Shown here: piece by piece, positions 41,626 through 48,329 of the stretch
Numbering within the stretch: the first letter of the stretch is position 1
Layout of the letters: each line of letters begins with the position of its first letter
DNA from: Flavobacterium tructae
GTDB lineage: Bacteria > Bacteroidota > Bacteroidia > Flavobacteriales > Flavobacteriaceae
DNA length: 48,329 bases
NCBI RefSeq assembly: GCF_002217475.1
Contig: NZ_MUHH01000002.1
Span: 417 to 48,745, forward strand
Direction of reading: 5' to 3'
Notes under the pieces: model-generated
The model's database searches: none
What the model saw: the letters and a program-made list of their open reading frames with translations, nothing else
What the model was told of the DNA's origin: nothing
Position numbers and translations under genes: made by a program

Positions 41626-41660
41626 GAGGTACTAAGGTTCTGAGGGGCTGAGGGGCTAAG
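41626..41660. repeat. ACTAAGGTTCTGAGG repeat (same family as 26361-26511)
   Basis: GGTACTAAGGTTCTGAGG followed by GGCTGAGGGGCTAAG. The first part matches 26373-26390. It lies between the KdsC-like and prenyltransferase genes, inside an operon. Confidence 0.75.
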
Positions 41661-41723
41661 TTTTATGTTATTTGTAAAATGTGAGATGTGATCGTGCAAT
41701 CTAAAATTTACAATCTAAAATCA

Positions 41724-42251
41724 TTAATCGTGTTTTCCGTTAAAATGTTCCATCCATTTCCCCTGAACTTTCATTACTTGTTCGATTACGTCACGTGCAG
41801 CACCTTTTCCGCCATTTACGTGCGAGATATAACGGCAAATGTTTTTAATTTCCGGACTTGCATCTTGAGGACAAGTTGGTAAACCTACTAATTTCATCAC
41901 ATGATAATCCGGGATATCATCACCCATATATAAAACCTGTTCCGGTTGAATGTTATAAGTCTTTGTATATTCTGCAAAAGTTGCTACTTTATCGGGAGTT
42001 CCTAAATGAATGTCATTAATTCCTAAATTACGCAAACGTACACGGACACCTTCATTGCTTCCGCCGGAAATAATGCAAACATTGTAACCGCTTTCAACTG
42101 CTGCTTTCATCGCATAACCATCACGAATATTCATGGTACGAAGAATCTCTCCTTCATTGGTTACAAAAACAGAACTGTCGGTAAGCACACCATCAACATC
42201 AAAAACGAAAGTGGTGATGTCATTCATTATTTCTTTATAATTTTTTGCCAT
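41724..42251 (-). CDS. KdsC-like HAD-IIIA phosphatase
   Basis: 175 residues without a cap domain. Motif I is FVFDVDGVLTDSSVFVTNEGE (Asp18, Asp20), motif II ISGGSNEGV, motif III Lys in GTPDKVATF, motif IV MGDDIPDYHVMK. The VNGGKGAARDVIEQVM ending is typical of KdsC-type tetramers. KdsC dephosphorylates KDO 8-phosphate for lipopolysaccharide; related phosphatases act on other keto-sugar phosphates. Its start overlaps the end of the DUF2520 gene by 17 bp. I leave the symbol blank because no KDO genes are nearby. Confidence 0.87.
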   Translation of the reverse strand: MAKNYKEIMNDITTFVFDVDGVLTDSSVFVTNEGEILRTMNIRDGYAMKAAVESGYNVCIISGGSNEGVRVRLRNLGINDIHLGTPDKVATFAEYTKTYNIQPEQVLYMGDDIPDYHVMKLVGLPTCPQDASPEIKNICRYISHVNGGKGAARDVIEQVMKVQGKWMEHFNGKHD

Positions 42252-42996
42252 TATTTTGTATAGATTGTGTTAGTATTTTATAAATATTCTTTTGATTTTC
42301 ATGGTTTAAATACTCCAAATGCGCTTCAATTGTAGTAGAATCTTTGCGTTTTGCAGGTCCGGTTTGAACGTCAATTGGATCTAGTGTATTTATTTTTTGA
42401 GCCGTTTCCTGAATTAAAGGTTTCAAAACGTCAAATGGTACCTGATGTTCTTTGCAGATCTCCTGTCCGATTTGATACAGATGATTGGTGAAATTATTCA
42501 CAAAAACCGCTGCAACATGCAGAGCCTTTCTTTGATCAGAATTGATTGGGTAAACCGACTGCGAAATGCTTTTGGCAACTTTTTCCAAAACACGAAAATC
42601 AAAGGTATTTTCAGCCTCCAGACAAACCGGAATTGCTGAAAAGTCAATGGTGGCATTTTTAGAAAAGGTTTGAAGCGGATAAAAAACACCTCTACGATTC
42701 TTAATGTCTAAAGTCTCAATAGGAGCCGCTCCTGAAGTATGAACGACAAGACGATTTTGAAATGGTAACTGCTTTGAAACATCGGAAATCGCATTGTCAG
42801 AAACTGCGATAATATAGAGATCAGCTTCTAGCAAAGAGTCAAAACTATCTGTAATTTTTTCAAAACTTACCAATGAAGCAAGAACTTCCTTTTTTCTCGA
42901 AAATACCTGCACAATTTCGACCGTTTCACTTTTAGAGAAAGCTTTGATCAAATGCTGGGCAACATTTCCGGAACCAATTATTGTAATTCGAATCAT
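42235..42996 (-). CDS. DUF2520-family NAD(P)-binding protein
   Basis: 253 residues. An N-terminal Rossmann motif (IIGSGNVAQHLIKAF, 6-20) is followed by VVHTSGAAPIETL, RRGVFYPLQTFSK and a C-terminal helical domain with KALHVAAVFVNNFTNHLYQIG...TGPAKRKDS. These mark the Rossmann-like / DUF2520 oxidoreductase group (6-phosphogluconate-dehydrogenase-type fold). The reaction is unknown. It is the first gene of the operon. The -7 box ends only four bases before the ATG. Confidence 0.9.
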   Translation of the reverse strand: MIRITIIGSGNVAQHLIKAFSKSETVEIVQVFSRKKEVLASLVSFEKITDSFDSLLEADLYIIAVSDNAISDVSKQLPFQNRLVVHTSGAAPIETLDIKNRRGVFYPLQTFSKNATIDFSAIPVCLEAENTFDFRVLEKVAKSISQSVYPINSDQRKALHVAAVFVNNFTNHLYQIGQEICKEHQVPFDVLKPLIQETAQKINTLDPIDVQTGPAKRKDSTTIEAHLEYLNHENQKNIYKILTQSIQNNGKKL

Positions 42997-43000
42997 AGCG

Positions 43001-43008
43001 CAAAATTA
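43001..43008 (-). promoter_or_regulatory. -7 promoter box of the DUF2520 operon, giving a leaderless or near-leaderless mRNA
   Basis: On the minus strand it reads TAATTTTG (TAnnTTTG), ending 4 nt before the ATG at 42996. Transcription would start at or within a base or two of the start codon. Confidence 0.6.
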
Positions 43009-43132
43009 GTATTATTTTTTTTAAACCTTAGCTTTTAATTTAAGACTATAAATCGATTTAAGGTTTGGAATGATAGATTGAAAAAGCTCCGATTGTAAAT
43101 AAAAAGTTACTAAAGTTTGTTATGATTTAATA

Positions 43133-43140
43133 TACATTTG
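43133..43140 (+). promoter_or_regulatory. -7 promoter box of the tandem S74-tail-like genes
   Basis: TACATTTG (TAnnTTTG), 40 nt before the ATG at 43181. No -33 TTG at normal spacing was found. Confidence 0.6.
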
Positions 43141-43180
43141 CAGGCCGGATAGAATTAATTATTAAAACTAAAACGTTAAA

Positions 43181-44119
43181 ATGAAAAAAAGAATTATTTG
43201 TATTGCTTCATTACTAATTACTGCAATTGGATTTTCCCAACAAATCGGTAATGGATATGCACCTGCAACCAATGATTATACAATTCCTTTACTTTCTGGA
43301 CTCTATAGTGGTGTGAACACAATTGGAGGTATTCCTGATCTTAGTCATAATTGGAATCATTTATTTGTGATTCGGCATGGCAATGAAAACAATAATAATC
43401 AATTGCAAATAGCCTCTTCGTATGTAGAAAATGACAGGTTATTTTTTAGAAAAATTAATGGTTCGGATTTGTCTTCAAGAAACCCTGCATGGTTTGAATT
43501 CGCAACACGAGGAGCTAATGTTTTTACAGGAGAACAGGTTGTTAATGGTGGGATTGTAGGCTCTGCTTCAGGAGAGTTGGGCGGGTATTTAAGTTTAATA
43601 AACTATTCAAAAGGTTCTCCCTCAACGGCTCTGAGATGGACTATTTATAACATGACAGGCTCTTATGGAAACAGTTTGCAATTTTGGGCATATGATAATT
43701 TAGGTTGTGGATCTGGTTTATGCAATAATCGATTCACCATAATGGATAATGGTAATGTTGGTATTGGAACAGCAACTCCTCAAAACAAATTAGATGTAAA
43801 CGGTACCATTCGCTCCAAAGAAGTAAAAGTAACTTTGGAAGGCTGGTCTGATTTTGTCTTTAAAAAAGAGTATGATTTGCCCACACTTGCAGAAGTTGAA
43901 AAACACATCAAAGAAAAAGGACATTTAGAAGATATTCCTAGCGAGAAAGAAGTTTTGGAAAACGGTATTAATCTTGGGGAAATGAATGCCAAACTTTTAC
44001 AGAAGATAGAAGAGTTGACGCTTTACATGATTGACATAAAGAAAGAGAATGACCAAATGAAGATTAAACAACTGAAATTTGAAAAAACAATTAATGAACT
44101 CAGAAAAAAAACTAAATAA
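43181..44119 (+). CDS. Secreted protein with a conserved C-terminal 'NVGIGT...LDVNGTIRSKEVKV' module, copy 1
   Basis: 312 residues with a signal peptide (MKKRIICIASLLITAIGFSQQ). The N-terminal half (about 22-190) is beta-rich, with FVIRHGNENNNNQLQIASSY, and unlike copy 2. The C-terminal part is GNVGIGTATPQNKLDVNGTI, WSDFVFKKEYDLPTLAEVEKHI, GINLGEMNAKLLQKIEELTLY and a coiled coil. This module resembles the tail-spike-like end of many Bacteroidota secreted proteins, where the coiled coil probably trimerises. Function unknown. Its last base is the first base of copy 2 (TAATG), so the two are coupled. Confidence 0.88.
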   Translation: MKKRIICIASLLITAIGFSQQIGNGYAPATNDYTIPLLSGLYSGVNTIGGIPDLSHNWNHLFVIRHGNENNNNQLQIASSYVENDRLFFRKINGSDLSSRNPAWFEFATRGANVFTGEQVVNGGIVGSASGELGGYLSLINYSKGSPSTALRWTIYNMTGSYGNSLQFWAYDNLGCGSGLCNNRFTIMDNGNVGIGTATPQNKLDVNGTIRSKEVKVTLEGWSDFVFKKEYDLPTLAEVEKHIKEKGHLEDIPSEKEVLENGINLGEMNAKLLQKIEELTLYMIDIKKENDQMKIKQLKFEKTINELRKKTK

Positions 44120-44799
44120 TGAAAAAATCTCTTTTTGCTTTTTTATGCTTGATTTTAGTAGCTAAAATTAGCGCACAGAACACAGATTTTAATAATGTTT
44201 CAATAGGTACAGATGGTCCGGCTTATGGAGTAAAAATAAAAGCAAATTTCCCTAATGTTACCGCTGGATGGGCGAGGAGTTTTTCTGTGGTGAATGAAAA
44301 TGACAGTAATAATTATATCGTTTTTGGGTCATTTGGAGGAACAACTAATGGAGTTTCAACTCTTTCTTATAGTTTTATAGGTAAAGATTGGGACAAAACA
44401 TATTTGACTTTTTTACCTAATGGTAATGTTGGTATTGGAACAACAACTCCTCAAAACAAATTAGATGTAAATGGTACCATTCGCTCCAAAGAAGTAAAAG
44501 TAACTTTGGAAGGCTGGTCAGATTTTGTCTTTAAAAAAGAGTATGATTTGCCTACACTTGCAGAAGTTGAAAAACACATCAAAGAAAAAGGACATTTAGA
44601 AAATATTCCTAGTGAGAAAGAAGTTTTGGAAAACGGGATCAATCTGGGGGAAATGAATGCGAAGCTTTTGCAGAAAATTGAAGAGTTGACCTTGTATTCC
44701 ATTCAACAGTCAAAGGAGATTGAGGTACTTAAGGAAGAGAATAAATCTTTTAAAACCCTAGCGGAACGGCTTTCTAAAATTGAACAAAAAATAAAATAA
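44119..44799 (+). CDS. Secreted protein with the same conserved C-terminal module, copy 2
   Basis: 226 residues with a signal peptide (MKKSLFAFLCLILVAKISAQ). The N-terminal domain (about 21-100) is short and different from copy 1. From NGNVGIGTTTPQNKLDVNGT onward, some 80 residues match copy 1 with one visible change (LEDIP to LENIP) before the coiled coils diverge. The DNA is also nearly the same (43745-44020 against 44415-44690). This implies recent duplication or gene conversion. Confidence 0.88.
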   Translation: MKKSLFAFLCLILVAKISAQNTDFNNVSIGTDGPAYGVKIKANFPNVTAGWARSFSVVNENDSNNYIVFGSFGGTTNGVSTLSYSFIGKDWDKTYLTFLPNGNVGIGTTTPQNKLDVNGTIRSKEVKVTLEGWSDFVFKKEYDLPTLAEVEKHIKEKGHLENIPSEKEVLENGINLGEMNAKLLQKIEELTLYSIQQSKEIEVLKEENKSFKTLAERLSKIEQKIK

Positions 44800-45030
44800 A
44801 GTTTAGCTACAGATTATAGTGATTGCAATGATTCTGTTGATTTATTTAAAAAGTACTGCTCTAAATGAAGTTTGCTAAACGAATAAATCCTTTTTTAATC
44901 CCGTAATCTGTGGCATAAAAAAACAGATTCGTAAACTAGATTATGAATTTGTAAAATTAAGCGTACAGTTTTTAAAAGAATGATTTGATTTACTAATTTA
45001 TATTTGGTTTTTATTAACAAATTACAGCCG
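44800..45030. other. Non-coding spacer upstream of ccsBA
   Basis: No ORF. A weak 7-bp inverted repeat AATCTGT (44905-44911) / ACAGATT (44923-44929) may be a poor terminator; it has no proper T-run on the plus strand. The promoter follows at 45031. Confidence 0.35.
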
Positions 45031-45059
45031 TTGCAAATCAACATTTTTAAGTATTTTTG
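45031..45059 (+). promoter_or_regulatory. Promoter of the ccsBA-type gene
   Basis: TTG (45031-45033), an 18-bp spacer and TATTTTTG (45052-45059). The ATG at 45091 follows 31 nt later, so the in-frame codon at 45004 is upstream of the promoter and cannot be the start. Confidence 0.8.
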
Positions 45060-45090
45060 TGCCACTTTTATACAATGTAATTCCTTAAAA

Positions 45091-48000
45091 ATGGATAAAA
45101 AAATATTCTCTTTTTTGTTTTCTACACGATTAATGGCCGTTCTTTTTTTAACATTCGCAATTGCAATGGGTGTTGGAACTTTTATCGAAAGTAAGTACAA
45201 CACAGATACAGCCCGAATTTTAATCTATAACACCTGGTGGTTTGAGGCGATAATGGTCTTCTTTTTGATCAATTTCTTTGGAAACATCAAACGTTACCAA
45301 TTGCATAAAAAAGAAAAATGGGCCACTTTATTACTTCACCTTGCCTTTATTTTTATTCTTTTAGGAGCTTTTATTACAAGATATATTAGTTATGAAGGAA
45401 TGATGCCTATCCGTGAAGGGGCTGCTGAGAATCAGGTTTACTCTGATAAAACATTTTTAACTGTTTTTGCAGATGGCGAATATAAAGGAGAAATGAAACG
45501 CAGAGTTTTTGACAAAAGCTTATTGTTTTCACCCGTAACCAATAATGATTTTACGCTTTCCGGAAAATTCGATGAGACTCCTTTTGAAGTGTCATACGTG
45601 AATTACATCATGGGAGCTAAAGAAACTATAAAACCAGATCCTACTGGAACGTTATACCTTAAAATGGTGGAAGCCGGTTCTGGCGGACGTGAAGAGCATT
45701 ACCTGAAAGAGGGTGAAGTACAAAACATTCACAACGTATTATTTGCGTTGAACAAACCAACAGCTGGTGCGATCAACATCAATACTACAGGAGATAAATA
45801 TACGATTCAGACCCCTTTTGAAGGAGAGTTCATGCGAATGGCCGATCAGTTAAAAGGTAAGGTAAGCAAAGATAATGTACAGCCTTTAATGATGCGTTCT
45901 TTGTATAGCATTGGTGATATCAGAATTGTATTTCCTGATCCTGCCGTTAAAGGAGTTGTAGATTATGAGTCGAATAACGATTACAAAGCAAAATCACATC
46001 ATGATGCTTTGATTGTAAAAATTAAAGCTGACGGACAGGAAAAACAAGTTAGACTTTTGGGATCTAAAGGAAGTGTAGGGGAGCCTCAGACGGTTAAAAT
46101 TGGAAAAATCGAATACAGTTTGTTCTACGGAAGTAAAGCGTATGTTTTGCCTTTCAAAATAAAATTAAACGATTTTATCGCTACAAAATATCCGGGAACA
46201 GAAAAAAGCTATTCTTCTTTTGAAAGTAAAGTAACCGTTCAGGATTCAACAGAAACATTTAATGCTGATATTTATATGAACCACGTTTTAGATCACAAAG
46301 GATATCGATTCTTTCAATCTTCATTTGATCCGGACGAAAAAGGAACAGTATTGTCTGTAAATCACGATTTCTGGGGAACTAATATTACTTATTTAGGATA
46401 TTTTCTTTTATACATAGGCTTAATGGCTATTATGTTTACCAAACATTCCCGTTTTGGCGATTTGAAACGCAAACTAGAAGGCGTAAAAAAGAAAAAAGAA
46501 AAACTAATTACCATTTTAGTTTTAATGATTGGTTTAAGTGGTTTTGCTCAAGCTCCGCATGTGCACACACCGGGTCACAAGCACGATCACAACACAGATC
46601 CAAACGATCATGCCAATCATGTTACTGCACCGCCAAGTCAGAAACAGTTAGATTCTTTATTGACCATTTACAAAGCTCCCGAAGCGCATGCCGCTAAATT
46701 TGGACGTTTGATCATTCAGGATGCGGGTGGTAGAATGAAACCTGTGAATACTTTTTCATCTGAATTGCTTAGAAAAGTAAGTCAGAGCGATACGTACAAC
46801 GGAATGAATTCTGATCAGGTATTCCTGTCTATGACACAGTATGCTCAGGTTTGGATACAAATTCCTTTGATTCATCTAAGAGCCGGAAACGACAGTATTC
46901 GTAAAATTATTGGAGTAGAGAAAGAGGCTAAACGTGCTGCGTTTGTACAATTTTTTGATGCTAACGGAAATTATAAACTTTCACCATTTTTAGATGCAGC
47001 CTATAAAGCAGCAAACCCAAATCAGTTTGAGAAAGATTTTATAGATACCGATAAAAGAGTGAATCTGATGGAATCTGCTTTAAGTGGTAGTATTCTGAAA
47101 ATATTCCCTATTCCGAATGATCCAAATCACAAATGGGTTTCGTATCTGGAAAGACAACAGGGAGGATTTAAAGGAATGGATTCGACTTATGTGACGCAAA
47201 TTCTGCCAATGTATTTTAGTGCATTAAACAATGGCTCAATTTCTAAAAACTTTACAACAGCCGATCAGTTGGTGGAGAGTATTAATGGTTTCCAAAAGAA
47301 ATTTGGTGCTAAAGTAAGACCAAGCGAGGAGAAAATTGATGCCGAAATAACCTATAACAAATACGATATTTTCAAAAAATTACCGTACTGGTATCTTACC
47401 GTTTCCGTCCTGATGTTGATGTTCACTATTGTAAATATCTTTTTGGAGAAGAAATGGCTTCGCGTAACGATCAACGGTTTTCATATTCTGGTAGGAGTAT
47501 TGTTTGCACTGCACACTTTAGGACTTATTGCACGCTGGTACATCTCGGGTCACGCTCCATGGAGTAATGCTTACGAGTCTATTATATACGTAGCCTGGGC
47601 AACAATGTTCTTCGGATTGGCTTTTGACAGAAAATCGAAACTTACTGTAGCTTCATCTGCTTTTGTAACTGCAATGATCGTAATGGCAGCTTATATGAAC
47701 TGGATTGATCCTGAAATTGCAAACTTGCAACCGGTATTGAACTCGTATTGGTTGATGATCCACGTAGCAGTAATTGTAGGAAGTTATGGTCCTTTTGCCT
47801 TAGGAATGATTTTAGGTTTTGTAGCCTTGGTATTGATTTTCTTTACCAATGAAAAGAACAAAGCTAAAATGGATTTAAATATCAAAGAGATCACTTATAT
47901 TAATGAGATGTCCATTACAATTGGTTTAATCATGTTAACGATTGGTAACTTCCTGGGCGGACAATGGGCGAACGAAAGTTGGGGACGTTACTGGGGATGG

Positions 48001-48297
48001 GACCCGAAAGAAACATGGGCTTTAATCTCGATTATGGTATATGCTTTTGTAATTCACGCTCGTTTTGTACCGGCACTTAGAGGAAAGTGGTTCTTTAATT
48101 TAATGAGCATGTTCGCTTTTGTGTCAATATTGTTCACGTATTATGGAGTAAACTTCCACTTAGTAGGTTTACACTCGTATGCCACAGGAGAAGCACATTC
48201 GTTAAGCTGGATTTGGTATTCGTTAGGAACCATTTCGGTTATTGGAGCTTTAACGTATCCGAAATACCGTAAATACTATAAAAGCAAGAAAAAATAG
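45091..48297 (+). CDS. Fused ResB-CcsA cytochrome c biogenesis protein (CcsBA)
   Basis: 1068 residues. The N-terminal ResB-like half (about 1-470) has helices near 10-30, 50-65, 75-95 and 430-450 around a large periplasmic domain. A second hydrophobic stretch (LITILVLMIGLSGFAQ, about 470-487) opens the next part, followed by a His-rich segment (490-510) with seven His in 21 residues. The C-terminal CcsA half (about 760-1060) has the tryptophan-rich motif WGRYWGWDPKE (964-974) and the histidines of IHVAV and IHARF. CcsBA exports haem and ligates it to CXXCH cytochromes (system II). A fused CcsBA is known in several Bacteroidota and epsilon-proteobacteria. Confidence 0.93.
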   Translation: MDKKIFSFLFSTRLMAVLFLTFAIAMGVGTFIESKYNTDTARILIYNTWWFEAIMVFFLINFFGNIKRYQLHKKEKWATLLLHLAFIFILLGAFITRYISYEGMMPIREGAAENQVYSDKTFLTVFADGEYKGEMKRRVFDKSLLFSPVTNNDFTLSGKFDETPFEVSYVNYIMGAKETIKPDPTGTLYLKMVEAGSGGREEHYLKEGEVQNIHNVLFALNKPTAGAININTTGDKYTIQTPFEGEFMRMADQLKGKVSKDNVQPLMMRSLYSIGDIRIVFPDPAVKGVVDYESNNDYKAKSHHDALIVKIKADGQEKQVRLLGSKGSVGEPQTVKIGKIEYSLFYGSKAYVLPFKIKLNDFIATKYPGTEKSYSSFESKVTVQDSTETFNADIYMNHVLDHKGYRFFQSSFDPDEKGTVLSVNHDFWGTNITYLGYFLLYIGLMAIMFTKHSRFGDLKRKLEGVKKKKEKLITILVLMIGLSGFAQAPHVHTPGHKHDHNTDPNDHANHVTAPPSQKQLDSLLTIYKAPEAHAAKFGRLIIQDAGGRMKPVNTFSSELLRKVSQSDTYNGMNSDQVFLSMTQYAQVWIQIPLIHLRAGNDSIRKIIGVEKEAKRAAFVQFFDANGNYKLSPFLDAAYKAANPNQFEKDFIDTDKRVNLMESALSGSILKIFPIPNDPNHKWVSYLERQQGGFKGMDSTYVTQILPMYFSALNNGSISKNFTTADQLVESINGFQKKFGAKVRPSEEKIDAEITYNKYDIFKKLPYWYLTVSVLMLMFTIVNIFLEKKWLRVTINGFHILVGVLFALHTLGLIARWYISGHAPWSNAYESIIYVAWATMFFGLAFDRKSKLTVASSAFVTAMIVMAAYMNWIDPEIANLQPVLNSYWLMIHVAVIVGSYGPFALGMILGFVALVLIFFTNEKNKAKMDLNIKEITYINEMSITIGLIMLTIGNFLGGQWANESWGRYWGWDPKETWALISIMVYAFVIHARFVPALRGKWFFNLMSMFAFVSILFTYYGVNFHLVGLHSYATGEAHSLSWIWYSLGTISVIGALTYPKYRKYYKSKKK

Positions 48298-48329
48298 TAA
48301 ATAGTATAATAAATAAAAAAAGATTCAGC

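Noticed and set aside
41724..42251. Naming the phosphatase kdsC and placing it in a KDO cluster
   Set aside because: The motifs fit the family, but no KDO synthesis gene is nearby, so the exact substrate cannot be claimed.
43181..44799. Phage tail-fibre genes of a prophage
   Set aside because: Both have signal peptides and there are no phage structural, lysis or integrase genes in the window.
44905..44929. Terminator after the S74-tail-like genes
   Set aside because: Only a 7-bp stem with an 11-nt A-rich loop and no T-run on the coding strand.
45004..45090. Earlier start of ccsBA
   Set aside because: It lies upstream of a TTG-N18-TAnnTTTG promoter; the extra residues are not membrane-like or conserved.

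Overview
The window looks like a chromosomal segment of a Flavobacterium or close relative (Bacteroidota, Flavobacteriaceae). The DNA is AT-rich and starts lack Shine-Dalgarno sequences. Many genes have the Bacteroidota -7 promoter box TAnnTTTG. Several products carry type IX secretion (T9SS) C-terminal signals or T9SS-linked partners, and intergenic DNA holds short dispersed repeats of a kind I associate with flavobacterial genomes. No tRNA, rRNA, CRISPR array, integrase, transposase or phage module is visible.

Layout. 1-4311: end of a giant repetitive adhesin with a gliding-type (type B) C-terminus, then a PorP/SprF-like outer-membrane protein and a PorE-like TPR/propeller/OmpA protein, a typical adhesin-secretion unit. 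4597-6080: a short MgtC-like protein and an unknown secreted protein. 6286-8265: rpsA with a canonical promoter, a leader of about 115 nt and a strong terminator. 8516-11443: a secreted protein of eleven Ig-like repeats with a type A T9SS tail. It is bracketed by two copies of a composite terminator-plus-repeat element. 11552-12617: two tandem ExbD-like proteins without an ExbB partner. 12875-16363: a large patatin-like protein whose lipase domain is split by about ten membrane segments. 16582-18287: a fasciclin protein, an RhtA-like exporter and a 46-residue small protein.

18393-22638: a duplicated BlaI / M56 (BlaR1-like) repressor-antirepressor operon. Its single promoter is covered by three dyads spaced exactly 20 bp apart, the best regulatory signal in the window. 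22944-28087: MFS transporter, DUF1684, TatD, TcdA, HAD and DUF2911 genes. 28276-29277: a TetR regulator with a palindromic operator over its own promoter, in an operon with a DUF1348 protein. 29301-30072: a GAYATT microsatellite and an orphan four-helix-bundle membrane protein. 30305-34696: an operon of PIG-L deacetylase, a 35-residue membrane miniprotein and a sodium:solute symporter. 34903-39297: three secreted or outer-membrane proteins of unknown role. 39573-42996: an operon DUF2520 / KdsC-like / UbiA-family prenyltransferase / Maf / small MscS. 43181-44799: two tandem secreted proteins sharing an almost identical C-terminal module. 45091-48297: a fused ResB-CcsA cytochrome c assembly protein.

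Most of this is core and envelope biology. The parts most likely to repay study are the phased BlaI-type operator with its duplicated sensor pairs, the ExbD pair lacking the usual membrane aspartate, the split patatin, the deacetylase/miniprotein/symporter operon, and the dispersed repeat families. All homology calls come from reading the sequence; no database search was run.
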